A DNA stretch of 64,000 nucleotides from Streptomyces sp. R41 (GCF_041053055.1 NZ_CP163443.1:7299001-7363000), one strand, 5' to 3'; positions 47,338 to 58,048 are shown, counted from the first letter of the stretch. The notes: generated by a model from the sequence alone, not told the origin. Translations and numbers: made by a program.

Positions 47338-49188
47338 ATGACCGAGCAGGCCACCGGGGCCCACCATCCGCAGCCGCGGCCCCGTTCCGGAGGACAGCAG
47401 TCCGCGCCCGAGCACGTCACGGGTGCGCAGTCCCTCATCCGTTCTCTCGAGGAGGTCGGGGCCGAGACGGTATTCGGCATTCCCGGCGGTGCGATCCTCC
47501 CGGCCTACGACCCGCTGATGGACTCCAAGCGCGTGCGGCACGTGCTCGTCCGCCACGAGCAGGGAGCGGGTCACGCGGCCACCGGCTACGCGCAGGCCAC
47601 CGGCAAGGTCGGCGTCTGCATGGCCACCAGCGGCCCGGGCGCCACCAACCTGGTGACCCCGATCGCCGACGCGCACATGGACTCGGTGCCGCTCGTGGCG
47701 ATCACCGGGCAGGTCGCGTCGAAGGCGATCGGCACGGACGCCTTCCAGGAGGCGGACATCGTCGGCATCACCATGCCGATCACCAAGCACAACTTCCTGG
47801 TGACGAAGGCCGAGGACATCCCGCGGACGATTGCGGAGGCCTTCCACATCGCCTCCACCGGCCGCCCCGGTCCCGTCCTCGTCGACATCGCCAAGGACGC
47901 CCTCCAGGCGCAGACCACCTTCCAGTGGCCGCCCACCCAGGACTTGCCCGGCTACCGCCCGGTGACCAAGCCGCACGCCAAGCAGATCCGCGAGGCCGCC
48001 AGGCTGATCACCCAGGCGAAGCGGCCCGTCCTGTACGTCGGCGGCGGCGTCCTCAAGGCGAATGCCACCGCCGAGCTGAAGGTCCTCGCAGAACTCACCG
48101 GAGCGCCCGTCACCACCACACTGATGGCGCTCGGCGCATTCCCCGACAGCCACCCGCTGCACGTGGGAATGCCGGGCATGCACGGTGCGGTCACCGCCGT
48201 CACCGCGCTGCAGAAGGCCGACCTGATCGTCGCCCTCGGAGCCCGCTTCGACGACCGCGTCACCGGCAAGCTGGACAGCTTCGCCCCGTACGCCAAGATC
48301 GTCCACGCCGACATCGACCCGGCGGAGATCGGCAAGAACCGCGCCGCCGACGTGCCGATCGTCGGTGACGCCCGCGAGGTCATCGCCGATCTGGTCCAAG
48401 CGGTGCAGAAGGAGCACAGCGAGGGCCACCACGGCGACTACACCGCGTGGTGGAAGGACCTCAACCGCTGGCGCGAGACGTACCCGCTGGGCTACGAGCA
48501 GCCCGACAACGGCTCGCTGTCGCCGCAGCAGGTCATCGAGCGCATCGGCAAGCTCGCCCCGGAGGGCACGATCTTCGCCGCGGGCGTCGGCCAGCACCAG
48601 ATGTGGGCCGCGCACTACATCCAGTACGAGAAGCCCGCCACCTGGCTCAACTCCGGCGGCGCCGGAACGATGGGCTACGCGGTCCCGGCCGCGATGGGCG
48701 CGAAGGCCGGCCAGCCGGACCAGACGGTGTGGGCGATCGACGGCGACGGTTGCTTCCAGATGACCAATCAGGAGCTCACCACCTGCGCCCTGAACAACAT
48801 CCCGATCAAGGTCGCCGTCATCAACAACGGCGCCCTCGGGATGGTCCGCCAGTGGCAGACCCTCTTCTACAACCAGCGCTACTCCAACACCGTGCTGCAC
48901 TCGGGCCCCGAGGCGACCGGCAAGGAGCCGAGCGCGGGCACCCGCGTCCCCGACTTCGTGAAGCTGTCGGAGGCCATGGGCTGCTACGCCATCCGCTGCG
49001 AGTCCCCGGACGACCTCGACAAGGTCATCGAAGAGGCGAACTCGATCAACGACCGCCCCGTCGTGATCGACTTCATCGTGCACGAGGACGCGATGGTGTG
49101 GCCGATGGTCGCCGCCGGCACCTCGAACGACGAGATCATGGCCGCCCGGGACGTCCGCCCGGACTTCGGCGACAACGAAGACGACTGA
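47338..49188 (+). CDS. ilvB: Acetolactate synthase large (catalytic) subunit
   Basis: This is the first common enzyme of valine, leucine and isoleucine synthesis. It condenses pyruvate with pyruvate or 2-oxobutyrate and has 616 residues. The TPP enzyme order is complete: N-terminal pyrimidine domain with the catalytic Glu in R-H-E-Q-G-A-G-H, the FAD-binding middle domain (R-F-D-D-R-V-T-G), and the C-terminal TPP motif G-D-G-C-F-Q-M-T-N. About 35 N-terminal residues are His/Gln/Pro-rich and not conserved. ATG 47338 has better spacing from GAGAAGAG than ATG 47332. ilvN begins 20 bases after the stop. Confidence 0.96.
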   Translation: MTEQATGAHHPQPRPRSGGQQSAPEHVTGAQSLIRSLEEVGAETVFGIPGGAILPAYDPLMDSKRVRHVLVRHEQGAGHAATGYAQATGKVGVCMATSGPGATNLVTPIADAHMDSVPLVAITGQVASKAIGTDAFQEADIVGITMPITKHNFLVTKAEDIPRTIAEAFHIASTGRPGPVLVDIAKDALQAQTTFQWPPTQDLPGYRPVTKPHAKQIREAARLITQAKRPVLYVGGGVLKANATAELKVLAELTGAPVTTTLMALGAFPDSHPLHVGMPGMHGAVTAVTALQKADLIVALGARFDDRVTGKLDSFAPYAKIVHADIDPAEIGKNRAADVPIVGDAREVIADLVQAVQKEHSEGHHGDYTAWWKDLNRWRETYPLGYEQPDNGSLSPQQVIERIGKLAPEGTIFAAGVGQHQMWAAHYIQYEKPATWLNSGGAGTMGYAVPAAMGAKAGQPDQTVWAIDGDGCFQMTNQELTTCALNNIPIKVAVINNGALGMVRQWQTLFYNQRYSNTVLHSGPEATGKEPSAGTRVPDFVKLSEAMGCYAIRCESPDDLDKVIEEANSINDRPVVIDFIVHEDAMVWPMVAAGTSNDEIMAARDVRPDFGDNEDD

Positions 49189-49208
49189 GAGAGAGCCGAG
49201 TCAGAACC

Positions 49209-49736
49209 ATGAGCAAGCACACCCTCTCCGTCCTCGTCGAGAACAAGCCAGGCATCCTCGCCCGGATCGCCGCCCTGTTCTCCCGGCGCGGCTTCAACAT
49301 CGACTCGCTCGCCGTCGGTGTCACCGAGCACCCCGACATCTCCCGCATCACCATCGTGGTGAACGTGATCGAGGCACTCCCGCTCGAACAGGTCACCAAG
49401 CAGCTCAACAAGCTCGTCAACGTCCTGAAGATCGTCGAGCTGGAGCCGTCCTCGGCGGTGCAGCGCGAACTCGTTCTGGTGAAGGTGCGCGCCGACAACG
49501 AGACGCGCTCCCAGATCGTCGAGATCGTCCAGCTGTTCCGCGCCAAGACCGTGGACGTCTCCCCGGAAGCCGTCACCATCGAGGCCACCGGCGGCAGCGA
49601 CAAGCTGGAGGCCATGCTCAAGATGCTGGAGCCGTTCGGCATCAAGGAGCTCGTCCAGTCCGGCACGATCGCGATCGGGCGCGGGGCGCGTTCGATCACG
49701 GACCGCTCGCTGCGCGCGCTGGACCGATCCGCGTAA
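49209..49736 (+). CDS. ilvN: Acetolactate synthase small (regulatory) subunit
   Basis: This 175-residue subunit activates IlvB and confers valine inhibition. The N-terminal ACT domain (L-S-V-L-V-E-N-K-P-G-I-L-A-R-I then F-S-R-R-G-F-N-I-D-S-L) spans residues 3-75. The C-terminal ALS_ss_C domain spans about 85-160 and ends G-I-K-E-L-V-Q-S-G. GAGAGAG just before the start serves translation. Name usage varies between ilvN and ilvH. A hairpin and short repeats separate it from ilvC. Confidence 0.96.
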   Translation: MSKHTLSVLVENKPGILARIAALFSRRGFNIDSLAVGVTEHPDISRITIVVNVIEALPLEQVTKQLNKLVNVLKIVELEPSSAVQRELVLVKVRADNETRSQIVEIVQLFRAKTVDVSPEAVTIEATGGSDKLEAMLKMLEPFGIKELVQSGTIAIGRGARSITDRSLRALDRSA

Positions 49737-49742
49737 GTCTTA

Positions 49743-50905
<1,163 letters not shown>

Positions 50906-50911
50906 CGCACT

Positions 50912-50952
50912 GGGCGGTCGCGGTACCGGGTTGCCCGGCACCGCGACCGCCC
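50912..50952 (+). terminator. ilvC terminator
   Basis: GGGCGGTCGCGGT (50912-50924) pairs with ACCGCGACCGCCC (50940-50952); CCGGG/CCCGG pair inside around a TTG loop. Almost every base of the 41-base element is paired. Confidence 0.85.
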
Positions 50953-51403
50953 CGTCGGCTCGTGGCGCCGCCTCGCGGCTCCGCCCCGGCCCCAGCGGGC
51001 TGGATTCTGGCTCCGTTCGTCGAAGGCCACCGGCTGGATCTTCCACTTGTCCACCCGGTCCAGCCACGTCCGGGTGATCCTTCCGCAGAGGCGTAAGACG
51101 GCCCACTCGGCGCCACTACACTGCTGCACATCAACAACGCGTCAGGCCCACAACGTCGTGCGTCTTCCACGCGGCTCAAGCGACACCGAGGAAGTGCAGG
51201 CACGCCCCCAAGCCGCCCGGCACGCACTCTCGCCGCACCGGCCGAAGGCCCAAGTAGCTCCGCTACGAGAGCCTCCGTCCGGCACACCGAGAGCACGCAC
51301 CGAACGACCCGGGAACGCACCCGCACCTCCCCGGCGCCGCTACACCCCTCCACCGCCTGCGGCCGTCGGGACGGCCGTCCGCATTGGACCTGTGAGGACT
51401 CAC
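50953..51403. other. 451-bp upstream region of serA
   Basis: No forward gene is supported before the serA GTG. A possible -10 (TACACT, 51117-51122) would give a 5' leader of about 280 bases. On the reverse strand, 51090 down to about 50965 reads in one frame with strongly coding-like third positions (R-I-T-R-T-W-L-D-R-V-D-K-W-K, then I-Q-P-V-A-F-D-E-R), possibly a gene remnant. I cannot name it. Confidence 0.4.
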
Positions 51404-52993
51404 GTGAGCTCGAAACCTGTCGTACTCATCGCTGAAGAGCTGTCGCCCGCGACCGTCGACGCCCTGGGCCCGGACTTCGAAATCCGGCACGCGAACGGCG
51501 CGGACCGCGCCGAGCTGCTGCCCGCGATCGCAGACGTCGACGCGATCCTGATCCGCTCGGCCACCAAGGTCGACGCCGAGGCCGTCGCCGCCGCCAAGAA
51601 GCTGAAGGTCGTCGCGCGAGCCGGTGTCGGCCTGGACAACGTCGACGTCTCCGCGGCCACCAAGGCCGGCGTGATGGTCGTCAACGCCCCCACTTCGAAC
51701 ATCGTGACCGCGGCCGAGCTGGCCTGCGGTCTCCTCCTCGCCACCGCGCGCCACATTCCGCAGGCCAACACGGCTCTGAAGAACGGCGAGTGGAAGCGCA
51801 GCAAGTACACCGGTGTCGAGCTCGCCGAGAAGACCCTCGGCGTCGTCGGCCTCGGCCGTATCGGCGCGCTGGTCGCTCAGCGCATGTCGGCGTTCGGCAT
51901 GAAGGTCGTCGCGTACGACCCCTACGTCCAGCCTGCCCGGGCCGCGCAGATGGGCGTCAAGGTGCTGTCCCTCGACGAGCTGCTCGAGGTCTCCGACTTC
52001 ATCACCGTGCACCTGCCGAAGACCCCGGAGACGGTCGGTCTCATCGGCGACGAGGCGCTGCACAAGGTCAAGCCGTCGGTACGGATCGTCAACGCCGCGC
52101 GTGGCGGGATCGTCGACGAGGAGGCGCTGTACTCGGCGCTCAAGGAAGGCCGCGTCGCCGGCGCCGGCCTCGACGTGTACACCAAGGAGCCCTGCACGGA
52201 CTCCCCGCTCTTCGAGCTCGACCAGGTCGTCTGCACCCCGCACCTCGGCGCCTCCACGGACGAGGCGCAGGAGAAGGCCGGTATCTCCGTCGCCCGCTCG
52301 GTGCGGCTCGCCCTCGCCGGTGAACTGGTCCCGGACGCGGTGAACGTCCAGGGCGGCGTCATCGCCGAGGACGTCAAGCCGGGCCTGCCGCTCGCCGAGC
52401 GCCTCGGCCGCATCTTCACCGCCCTCGCGGGCGAGGTCGCGGTCCGCCTCGACGTCGAGGTGTACGGCGAGATCACCCAGCACGACGTGAAGGTGCTCGA
52501 ACTCTCCGCGCTCAAGGGCGTGTTCGAGGACGTCGTCGACGAGACCGTGTCGTACGTCAACGCCCCGCTGTTCGCGCAGGAGCGCGGCGTCGAGGTCCGC
52601 CTGACGACCAGCTCGGAGTCCCCGGATCACCGCAACGTGGTCACCGTGCGCGGCACGCTCGGCAACGGCGAGGAGGTCTCGGTCTCCGGCACGCTCGCGG
52701 GCCCGAAGCACCTGCAGAAGATCGTCGCCGTCGGTGACTACGACGTGGACCTCGCGCTCGCCGACCACATGGTCGTGCTGCGCTACGAGGACCGTCCCGG
52801 CGTCGTCGGCACCGTCGGCCGCATCTTCGGTGAGGCGGGCATCAACATCGCCGGCATGCAGGTCGCCCGCGCGGTCGCCGGCGGCGAGGCCCTCGCCGTC
52901 CTCACCGTCGACGACACGGTCTCGCAGGCCGTCCTCTCCGAGGTCGCCGAGGAGATCGGCGCGACGTCGGCGCGTTCGGTGAACCTCGTCTGA
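51404..52993 (+). CDS. serA: D-3-phosphoglycerate dehydrogenase
   Basis: This is the first enzyme of serine synthesis, with 529 residues as in other actinobacterial long-form PGDH. The order is substrate domain, NAD domain with G-L-G-R-I-G, catalytic Arg (N-A-A-R-G-G-I-V-D), Glu and His (P-H-L-G-A-S-T), then an intervening domain (about 320-450) and a C-terminal ACT domain that binds serine (D-R-P-G-V-V-G-T-V-G-R-I-F). GAGGA precedes GTG 51404. It stands alone behind a 450-base leader and ends in a perfect stem-loop. Confidence 0.96.
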   Translation: MSSKPVVLIAEELSPATVDALGPDFEIRHANGADRAELLPAIADVDAILIRSATKVDAEAVAAAKKLKVVARAGVGLDNVDVSAATKAGVMVVNAPTSNIVTAAELACGLLLATARHIPQANTALKNGEWKRSKYTGVELAEKTLGVVGLGRIGALVAQRMSAFGMKVVAYDPYVQPARAAQMGVKVLSLDELLEVSDFITVHLPKTPETVGLIGDEALHKVKPSVRIVNAARGGIVDEEALYSALKEGRVAGAGLDVYTKEPCTDSPLFELDQVVCTPHLGASTDEAQEKAGISVARSVRLALAGELVPDAVNVQGGVIAEDVKPGLPLAERLGRIFTALAGEVAVRLDVEVYGEITQHDVKVLELSALKGVFEDVVDETVSYVNAPLFAQERGVEVRLTTSSESPDHRNVVTVRGTLGNGEEVSVSGTLAGPKHLQKIVAVGDYDVDLALADHMVVLRYEDRPGVVGTVGRIFGEAGINIAGMQVARAVAGGEALAVLTVDDTVSQAVLSEVAEEIGATSARSVNLV

Positions 52994-53003
52994 CATCCGC
53001 CAT

Positions 53004-53039
53004 CGAGGGCCGGACCACCTTCGGGTGGTCCGGCCCTCG
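53004..53039. terminator. serA terminator, 16-bp stem with TTCG loop
   Basis: Arms 53004-53019 and 53024-53039 are perfect complements around the extra-stable TTCG tetraloop. It lies 10 bases after the serA stop and 15 bases from the convergent LAL gene stop, so it can serve both strands. Confidence 0.93.
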
Positions 53040-53053
53040 GTCCTACGACGGGG

Positions 53054-56038
53054 TCAGCCGGACGTCGTCGTCTCCGGCTCGATCAGGCCCTCGCGGTAGG
53101 CGATGGCGACCGCCTCCGTGCGGCTGGCGGCGCTGAGCTTGGCGAGGATGTTGGAGACGTGGACGCTGGCCGTCTTGCCGCTGATGAACAGCTCCTCGCC
53201 GATCTGGCGGTTGGTGCGCCCGCGCGCGAGCAGCCGCAGGACGTCGCTCTCGCGGGCGGTCAGTGCCGCGATGCGGTCCTCGGCGGACGGGGACTCGGCG
53301 AGGCGACCGCGACGGATGAGGGTGTCCAGGTCCTCCCGCAGCGGTACGGCGCCGAGGCAGACGGCCGTGTCGCGGGCCGTGCGCGCGTGCTCGGCGGCCT
53401 CCTCGCGGCGATCGGCCGTCAACAGGGCTTCCGCGAGCCGCCGTTCGCAGCGCGCCAGCTCGTACGGATCGCCGTAGCCGAACGCGGCGACGGCCTTCTC
53501 CCAGGCCGCGACGTCCGGCCCGGTGCGGGCGCGGGTCCACTCCGCCTCGGCGCGGGCGAGCCAGGCACGGCCCTCGGGGCCCTGCTCGGTGCCGTCCTCG
53601 CCCTTGGCCGCCGTGGTCCTGGCCAGCTCCACCAGGTCGGTCGCGGTCTCCGTCCAACGGCGGGCCCCGGCTGGGTCACCTGACAGACGCGACTCCTCGG
53701 CCGTGTCCGCGACCGCGGCCAGGGCCAGCGCGGCCAGCCGCACAGCGACGTCCGGCCGGTCGGCGCCCGTGGCGTCCGTGAGGGTCTCGAGCGAGCTGTG
53801 CATCCGCCCGACGGCCGCCTCCGCATCGCCCCGTAGCGCCGCGGCATCGGTCAGGACGATGCTGGCCACGAGGGTCGCCATCCAGTCGAAGGGCCCGTCG
53901 AGCAGAGCGCGGGCCCCTCCGACGGCCATCTCCTGATCGCCGCGCGCCAGGGCGACGTACAGCGCGGGACCGGTCGCGAATCCGCCCGCCGCGGGCAGCC
54001 GTTCGGCATCCGCGGCGGCCGCTCGCGCGCACTCGTCCCAGCGGCCCAGTGTGTAGAGCACCAGGGACTGGAGGTAGCGCAGCTCCAGGGCGTACGGGGA
54101 GGAGAGCAGACCGGCACGGCGGGCGCGGTCCAGGCCGTCGGTGAGCGAGGTCAGGCACTCGTCGAGGTCACCGGATTCGTAACACCCCACGGCGAGGTTG
54201 AAGAGCGCGCGCATCTCGACCGGGATGTTGCCGGAGCTTCGGGCCAGCTCGCGGGCCTGCCGCAGCCGGTCGCGGCCCTGAGGTGTACGCCGGTTGTGCG
54301 ACTCCAGGCCGACCAGGGAGATCATCAAGTCGGCCCGGGCGTCGGCGAGTTCGAGCTCCTCGGCGATGCGCAGCGCTTGGCGGGCGACCCGCTCGGCGTC
54401 CTCGTCGTGCCCCACGTACCGCGCCGCCATGACGTGCGTCGCCGCCGCCCACACCCAGGTGTACGACGGAGGCTCGGCAGGGATCATGGCGAGCGCCTCG
54501 CTGCTGTACGTGAACGCGGCCTTCAGGCTGTCGATGCGCATCAGATTGCCCGCGAGTGTGTAGCGGACGCGGGCGGCGAGTTCCGAATCGGCGTCCGAGC
54601 CGGCCCTGGCGAGCGCGGCGCGGGTGAGATGGACCGCCCGATGGGCCTCGCCGGCGCGGGCGGCGGCCGCGGAGGCGCGCAGCGTGAGGGTCACCGAATC
54701 GCCGTCCTGGGGGCGGGCGGCCGCGTCCACCGTGGTCCACAGTTCGAGTGCGGTCTCCAGGTGGTGCAGCTCTTCCGCGGGCGCGCCGACCCGCTGGGCG
54801 TGGTCGGCGGCTTCGAGCGAGGCCGTGAGCGCGTCGGCCAGGTCGTGACTCTCGCGCGAGTGATGGGCCCGCTCCGCCGCGCTTTTCGCCGAACGGCCGT
54901 GCCCCGCAAGCAGTTTGGCGAATGCTCCGTGCAGCCGGACGCGCTCGCCGGGCAGCAGATCGGCGTACACCGCCTCGCGGGTGAGGGCGTGCCGGAAGGA
55001 GTACGTGGCGTCCTCGCCGGGGACCAGCAGCTGCCGGCCGACGGCCTCGCGCAACGCCGACTCCAGCTCGTCCTCCGGCAGTTGTACGGCGTCCCGCAGC
55101 AGGTCGTGCTCGACACGGCGCCCGGCGACGGCGGCCGTGCGCAGGACCTGCTGGGCGGTCTCGGAGAGCTGCTCGATCCGGATGAGGAGTACGTCGGCCA
55201 GTCCACTCGGCATGGCGGGCGATGCCGGGTCGAAGTCGCCCGGCAGGGCGGCGAGCAACTCCTCCGCGTAGAAGGCGTTGCCCTCGGCGCGGTCGACGAT
55301 GCGGCGGACCGTGGTGTCGGACACGGGGTCCGTACGCAACGCCCTCACCAGTCGGGCCACTTCGGCGTCGGCCATCGGCCGCAGCTCCACCCGGTCGACG
55401 GCGGGCAGTCGTATCAGCTCGGCGAGCAGCGGGCGCAGCGGATGGCGCCGGTGCAGATCGTCCGCGCGATACGAGGCGAAGATCGCCAGGCGGTGGGCGG
55501 GGGCGCCGGGTCTCGGGCGCTGCAGGAGCCCGCGGCTGAGCAGGAAGCGCAGGAGGTCCCGGGAGGACTGGTCCGCCCAGTGCAGGTCTTCGAGGATCAG
55601 CAGGAGCGGGGTGATGTCGGCGAGGTCGGCGAGGAGACCGGCCAGGCCCTCGAAGAGCTGCAGGCGGCTGCCGGGATCCGGTGCGGTGCCGCTGCCGGAT
55701 CCGGCGCTGAGCAGGCGGTCCACCGCCGGGTGCGCCGCGAAGGCGGGGGCGAAGCGGTCGTCCGTGGACAGTGCGCCGAGGATTTCCGTGAACGGCAGGT
55801 ACGGCAGGCCCACGTCGCCCAGGTCCACGCAGTGGCCGGTGAGGACGGTCATGCCGGTGCCTGCGGCGTGGGTCGCGGCTTCCGTCAGCGTGCGGGTCTT
55901 GCCGACGCCGGCGTCGCCCGCAACCAGTACGGCGCGGGGGTCGCCGTGCTTCGCTCGCTCCAGCACGCCGGTGAGCCGGGCGAGTTCGTCCTCCCGGCCG
56001 ATGAACGGCGTACCGAATGTCTGTGCCACGGGGACCAT
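53054..56038 (-). CDS. LAL-type LuxR family ATPase regulator, second copy
   Basis: This 994-residue regulator is related to the one at 36941. The ATPase domain has I-G-R-E-D-E-L, Walker A (G-D-A-G-V-G-K-T) and Walker B (L-I-L-E-D-L-H-W-A-D). Both proteins share R-A-D-D-(I/L)-H-R-R-H-P-L-R-P-L-L-A-E-L. A helical repeat region fills the middle, and the C-terminal LuxR HTH (T-A-R-E-S-D-V-L-R-L-L-A-R-G-R-T-N-R-Q-I-G, then K-T-A-S-V-H-V) ends near residue 985. ATG 56038 lacks a clear ribosome site. Its upstream DNA is a dense block of inverted repeats. Target genes unknown. Confidence 0.88.
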   Translation of the reverse strand: MVPVAQTFGTPFIGREDELARLTGVLERAKHGDPRAVLVAGDAGVGKTRTLTEAATHAAGTGMTVLTGHCVDLGDVGLPYLPFTEILGALSTDDRFAPAFAAHPAVDRLLSAGSGSGTAPDPGSRLQLFEGLAGLLADLADITPLLLILEDLHWADQSSRDLLRFLLSRGLLQRPRPGAPAHRLAIFASYRADDLHRRHPLRPLLAELIRLPAVDRVELRPMADAEVARLVRALRTDPVSDTTVRRIVDRAEGNAFYAEELLAALPGDFDPASPAMPSGLADVLLIRIEQLSETAQQVLRTAAVAGRRVEHDLLRDAVQLPEDELESALREAVGRQLLVPGEDATYSFRHALTREAVYADLLPGERVRLHGAFAKLLAGHGRSAKSAAERAHHSRESHDLADALTASLEAADHAQRVGAPAEELHHLETALELWTTVDAAARPQDGDSVTLTLRASAAAARAGEAHRAVHLTRAALARAGSDADSELAARVRYTLAGNLMRIDSLKAAFTYSSEALAMIPAEPPSYTWVWAAATHVMAARYVGHDEDAERVARQALRIAEELELADARADLMISLVGLESHNRRTPQGRDRLRQARELARSSGNIPVEMRALFNLAVGCYESGDLDECLTSLTDGLDRARRAGLLSSPYALELRYLQSLVLYTLGRWDECARAAAADAERLPAAGGFATGPALYVALARGDQEMAVGGARALLDGPFDWMATLVASIVLTDAAALRGDAEAAVGRMHSSLETLTDATGADRPDVAVRLAALALAAVADTAEESRLSGDPAGARRWTETATDLVELARTTAAKGEDGTEQGPEGRAWLARAEAEWTRARTGPDVAAWEKAVAAFGYGDPYELARCERRLAEALLTADRREEAAEHARTARDTAVCLGAVPLREDLDTLIRRGRLAESPSAEDRIAALTARESDVLRLLARGRTNRQIGEELFISGKTASVHVSNILAKLSAASRTEAVAIAYREGLIEPETTTSG

Positions 56039-56090
56039 CCTGGCACGCGGCACCGACACCCGTACCGCTGCGCTGCACGGCCCACCAGAT

Positions 56091-56302
56091 GGTTTCGCCC
56101 CCTCCGCCCCTACCCTCCCCCACTCTCGGCTTCGCTCGAGCGGGGGGACCCCCATCGTCCCCGGGGGCTCCGCCCCCAGACCCCCGTATCGCGCTGACGC
56201 GCTCGTCCTCAAACGCCGGACGGGCCAAAGACTTGACGGCCGGGGGTTTGGGGGCGGAGCCCCCAAGGTCGGGAATGGGTAGGGGCGGAGGGGGCGAAAA
56301 CC
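56091..56302. repeat. Composite nested inverted repeat of Streptomyces intergenic motifs
   Basis: Outer arms 56091-56115 and 56277-56302 are near-perfect inverse copies, as are inner arms 56161-56186 and 56241-56268. The left side contains CTCTCGGCTTCGCTCGAGC, and the core contains CAAACGCCGGACGGG; both are familiar repeated intergenic strings in Streptomyces. This fills most of the 338-bp gap between the LAL and MFS genes. Confidence 0.75.
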
Positions 56303-56330
56303 CCCGCGGCTCCGGCCACGAGGAAACGCC

Positions 56331-56363
56331 GGACGGGGCCGGGGGAAACCCCCGGCCCCGTCC
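56331..56363 (-). terminator. Terminator of the 56377 MFS gene
   Basis: GGACGGGGCCGGGGG (56331-56345) pairs perfectly with 56349-56363 around AAA. It begins 13 bases beyond the MFS stop on the reverse strand. Confidence 0.85.
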
Positions 56364-56376
56364 TGGAAGCGAGCCC

Positions 56377-57939
56377 TCAGGCAACCGACTCCACGGCCTC
56401 GGCCGGGGCCTCGCGCACATGCACCTTGCGCAGGGTCGCCGTGGCGAGCACCGCCGCCCCCAGCAGCAGCACCGCCCCCGCGACAGCCGCGGCCTGCATC
56501 CCACTGGTGAAGGCCTCCCGCGCGGCCGTAGCGAGGGCCTGCCCCGCGCCGCCCGGCAGTTGCCGGGCCACGGCCAGCGCGCCGCCCAGGGTCTCGTGGG
56601 CCGGAGCCGGAGCGCCGGCCGGGATCTCGTGACGGTAGACCGCCGTACCGATGGAGCCGAGGACGGCCATGCCCAGCGCGCCGCCGAACTCCGCGCCGGT
56701 CTCCAGGAGGGAGGAGGCGGCGCCCGCGTTGCCGACGGGGACGGTGCCGAGGGCCAGGTCCATCATCTGGGACATCACGGTGACGATCCCGGCGGCGAGG
56801 ACACCGGCACCGGCGAGGACGAGCCACATCGAGTCGGTACCGGCGAGGGTCAGCAGCCCGTAGCCGCAGGCGGCGGTGACGAAGCCGCCGGAGACGACAT
56901 GCGCGCGGTGGACGCCCTTCTGCACGAGCTGCGCGGCGACCGGGGCCGCGACGCCGACCAGGACCGTGGGGAGCAGCGCCCACAGCGCGGCCTCCATGGA
57001 GCTCTTGCCGAGCACGGACTGCAGGTACTGGGTGGTGAAGTACGCCGAACCCAGCATCCCGAAGGAAGCGATCAGGTTGAGGACGACGGCCGGCGCGAAG
57101 CCGCGGCCGCGGAACAGGGCCGGGGAGATCAGTGGGGACTTCGCGGTGCGCTGGCGGTGGACGAAGAGCGCGGTGAAGACCAGACCGACGAGGACCGAGA
57201 CGACGTACTCGAACTTCCAGCCCTCGGACGGGATTTCCTTGACGCCGTAGATGACGGGCAGGACCGCTGCCATCGACAGCGGCACGCTGAGCAGGTCGAA
57301 GCGGCCGGGCTCAGGGTTCTTGGACTCGGGCAGCAGTATCGGGCCGAGGACCAGCAGCAGCACCATCGCGGGCAGATTGACCAGGAAGACCGAGCCCCAC
57401 CAGAAGTACTCGACGAGGACACCGCTCATCACCGAACCGAGCGCGATGCCACCGGTCATGACGCCGGACCACATGCCGATCGCCTTCGCGCGCTGGCCCG
57501 GGTCCGTGAACATCGTGCGGATGATCGCCATCGTCGACGGCATCAGGGTCGCGCCACCGATGCCGAGGAGCGCGCGGGCGGCGATCAGGGTCTCGGGGCT
57601 GTTGGCGTACGCGGCGATCACCGAGGCCGTGCCGAAGGCGGCGGCGCCGAAGAGGAGGACCTTGCGGCGGCCGATGCGGTCGCCGAGCGAGCCCATCGTC
57701 ATCAGCAGTCCGGCGAGCACGAACGCGTAGATGTCGAAGATCCACAGCTGCTGGGTGCCGCTCGGCTCCAGGTCCGCGCTGATCGAGGGGATCGCGAAGT
57801 AGAGGACCGAGACGTCCATCGAGACCAGGAGCAGCGGAAGCATCAGGACGCCGAGGGCGGTCCATTCGCGGCGGCCGGCGAGGGTGCCGGGGCCACCCGG
57901 TGTGCCGGGTGCGGGAGTTGTGCTCGTCGAGTTCGTCAT
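56377..57939 (-). CDS. MFS drug exporter, DHA2 (14-helix) type
   Basis: This 520-residue proton-coupled efflux transporter has about 14 membrane helices. Signatures include the loop 2-3 motif G-S-L-G-D-R-I-G-R-R-K, an R-A-L-L-G-I-G-G-A motif in helix 4, and a G-P-I/G-S-V-M-S-G motif-C-like segment in helix 5. The N-terminal 25 residues are polar and Thr/Pro/Gly-rich. No Shine-Dalgarno; TACAGT (reverse strand, 57947-57952) lies seven bases before the ATG. The divergent TetR at 58049, with a long palindrome between, is the probable repressor, responding to a compound the pump exports. Confidence 0.9.
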   Translation of the reverse strand: MTNSTSTTPAPGTPGGPGTLAGRREWTALGVLMLPLLLVSMDVSVLYFAIPSISADLEPSGTQQLWIFDIYAFVLAGLLMTMGSLGDRIGRRKVLLFGAAAFGTASVIAAYANSPETLIAARALLGIGGATLMPSTMAIIRTMFTDPGQRAKAIGMWSGVMTGGIALGSVMSGVLVEYFWWGSVFLVNLPAMVLLLVLGPILLPESKNPEPGRFDLLSVPLSMAAVLPVIYGVKEIPSEGWKFEYVVSVLVGLVFTALFVHRQRTAKSPLISPALFRGRGFAPAVVLNLIASFGMLGSAYFTTQYLQSVLGKSSMEAALWALLPTVLVGVAAPVAAQLVQKGVHRAHVVSGGFVTAACGYGLLTLAGTDSMWLVLAGAGVLAAGIVTVMSQMMDLALGTVPVGNAGAASSLLETGAEFGGALGMAVLGSIGTAVYRHEIPAGAPAPAHETLGGALAVARQLPGGAGQALATAAREAFTSGMQAAAVAGAVLLLGAAVLATATLRKVHVREAPAEAVESVA

Positions 57940-57957
57940 GGCAGGGACTGTACGTAC

Positions 57958-57992
57958 GTCTTAAACGCTTGTCTAGTACGAGCGTTTAAGAC
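57958..57992. promoter_or_regulatory. TetR operator in the MFS-TetR intergenic region
   Basis: GTCTTAAACGCT (57958-57969) and AGCGTTTAAGAC (57981-57992) are perfect 12-bp arms separated by 11 bases. A 16-bp direct repeat starting ACGCTTGT overlaps it (from 57965) and recurs at 57991-58006. The site lies between the two divergent starts, suitable for joint repression. Confidence 0.8.
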
Positions 57993-58048
57993 GCTTGTTT
58001 TGTACGTCGGTATAGGACGGTTGTATGGATCGGGGGTACGCTGGTCGT

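Noticed and set aside
53043..53657. Reverse-strand 204-codon frame overlapping the end of the second LAL gene
   Set aside because: It is a frame-shifted shadow of the LuxR domain, Arg/Gly/Pro-rich and without motifs.
56091..56363. Insertion sequence in the LAL-MFS gap
   Set aside because: Inverted repeats are present but there is no transposase frame and the strings are known dispersed non-coding repeats.
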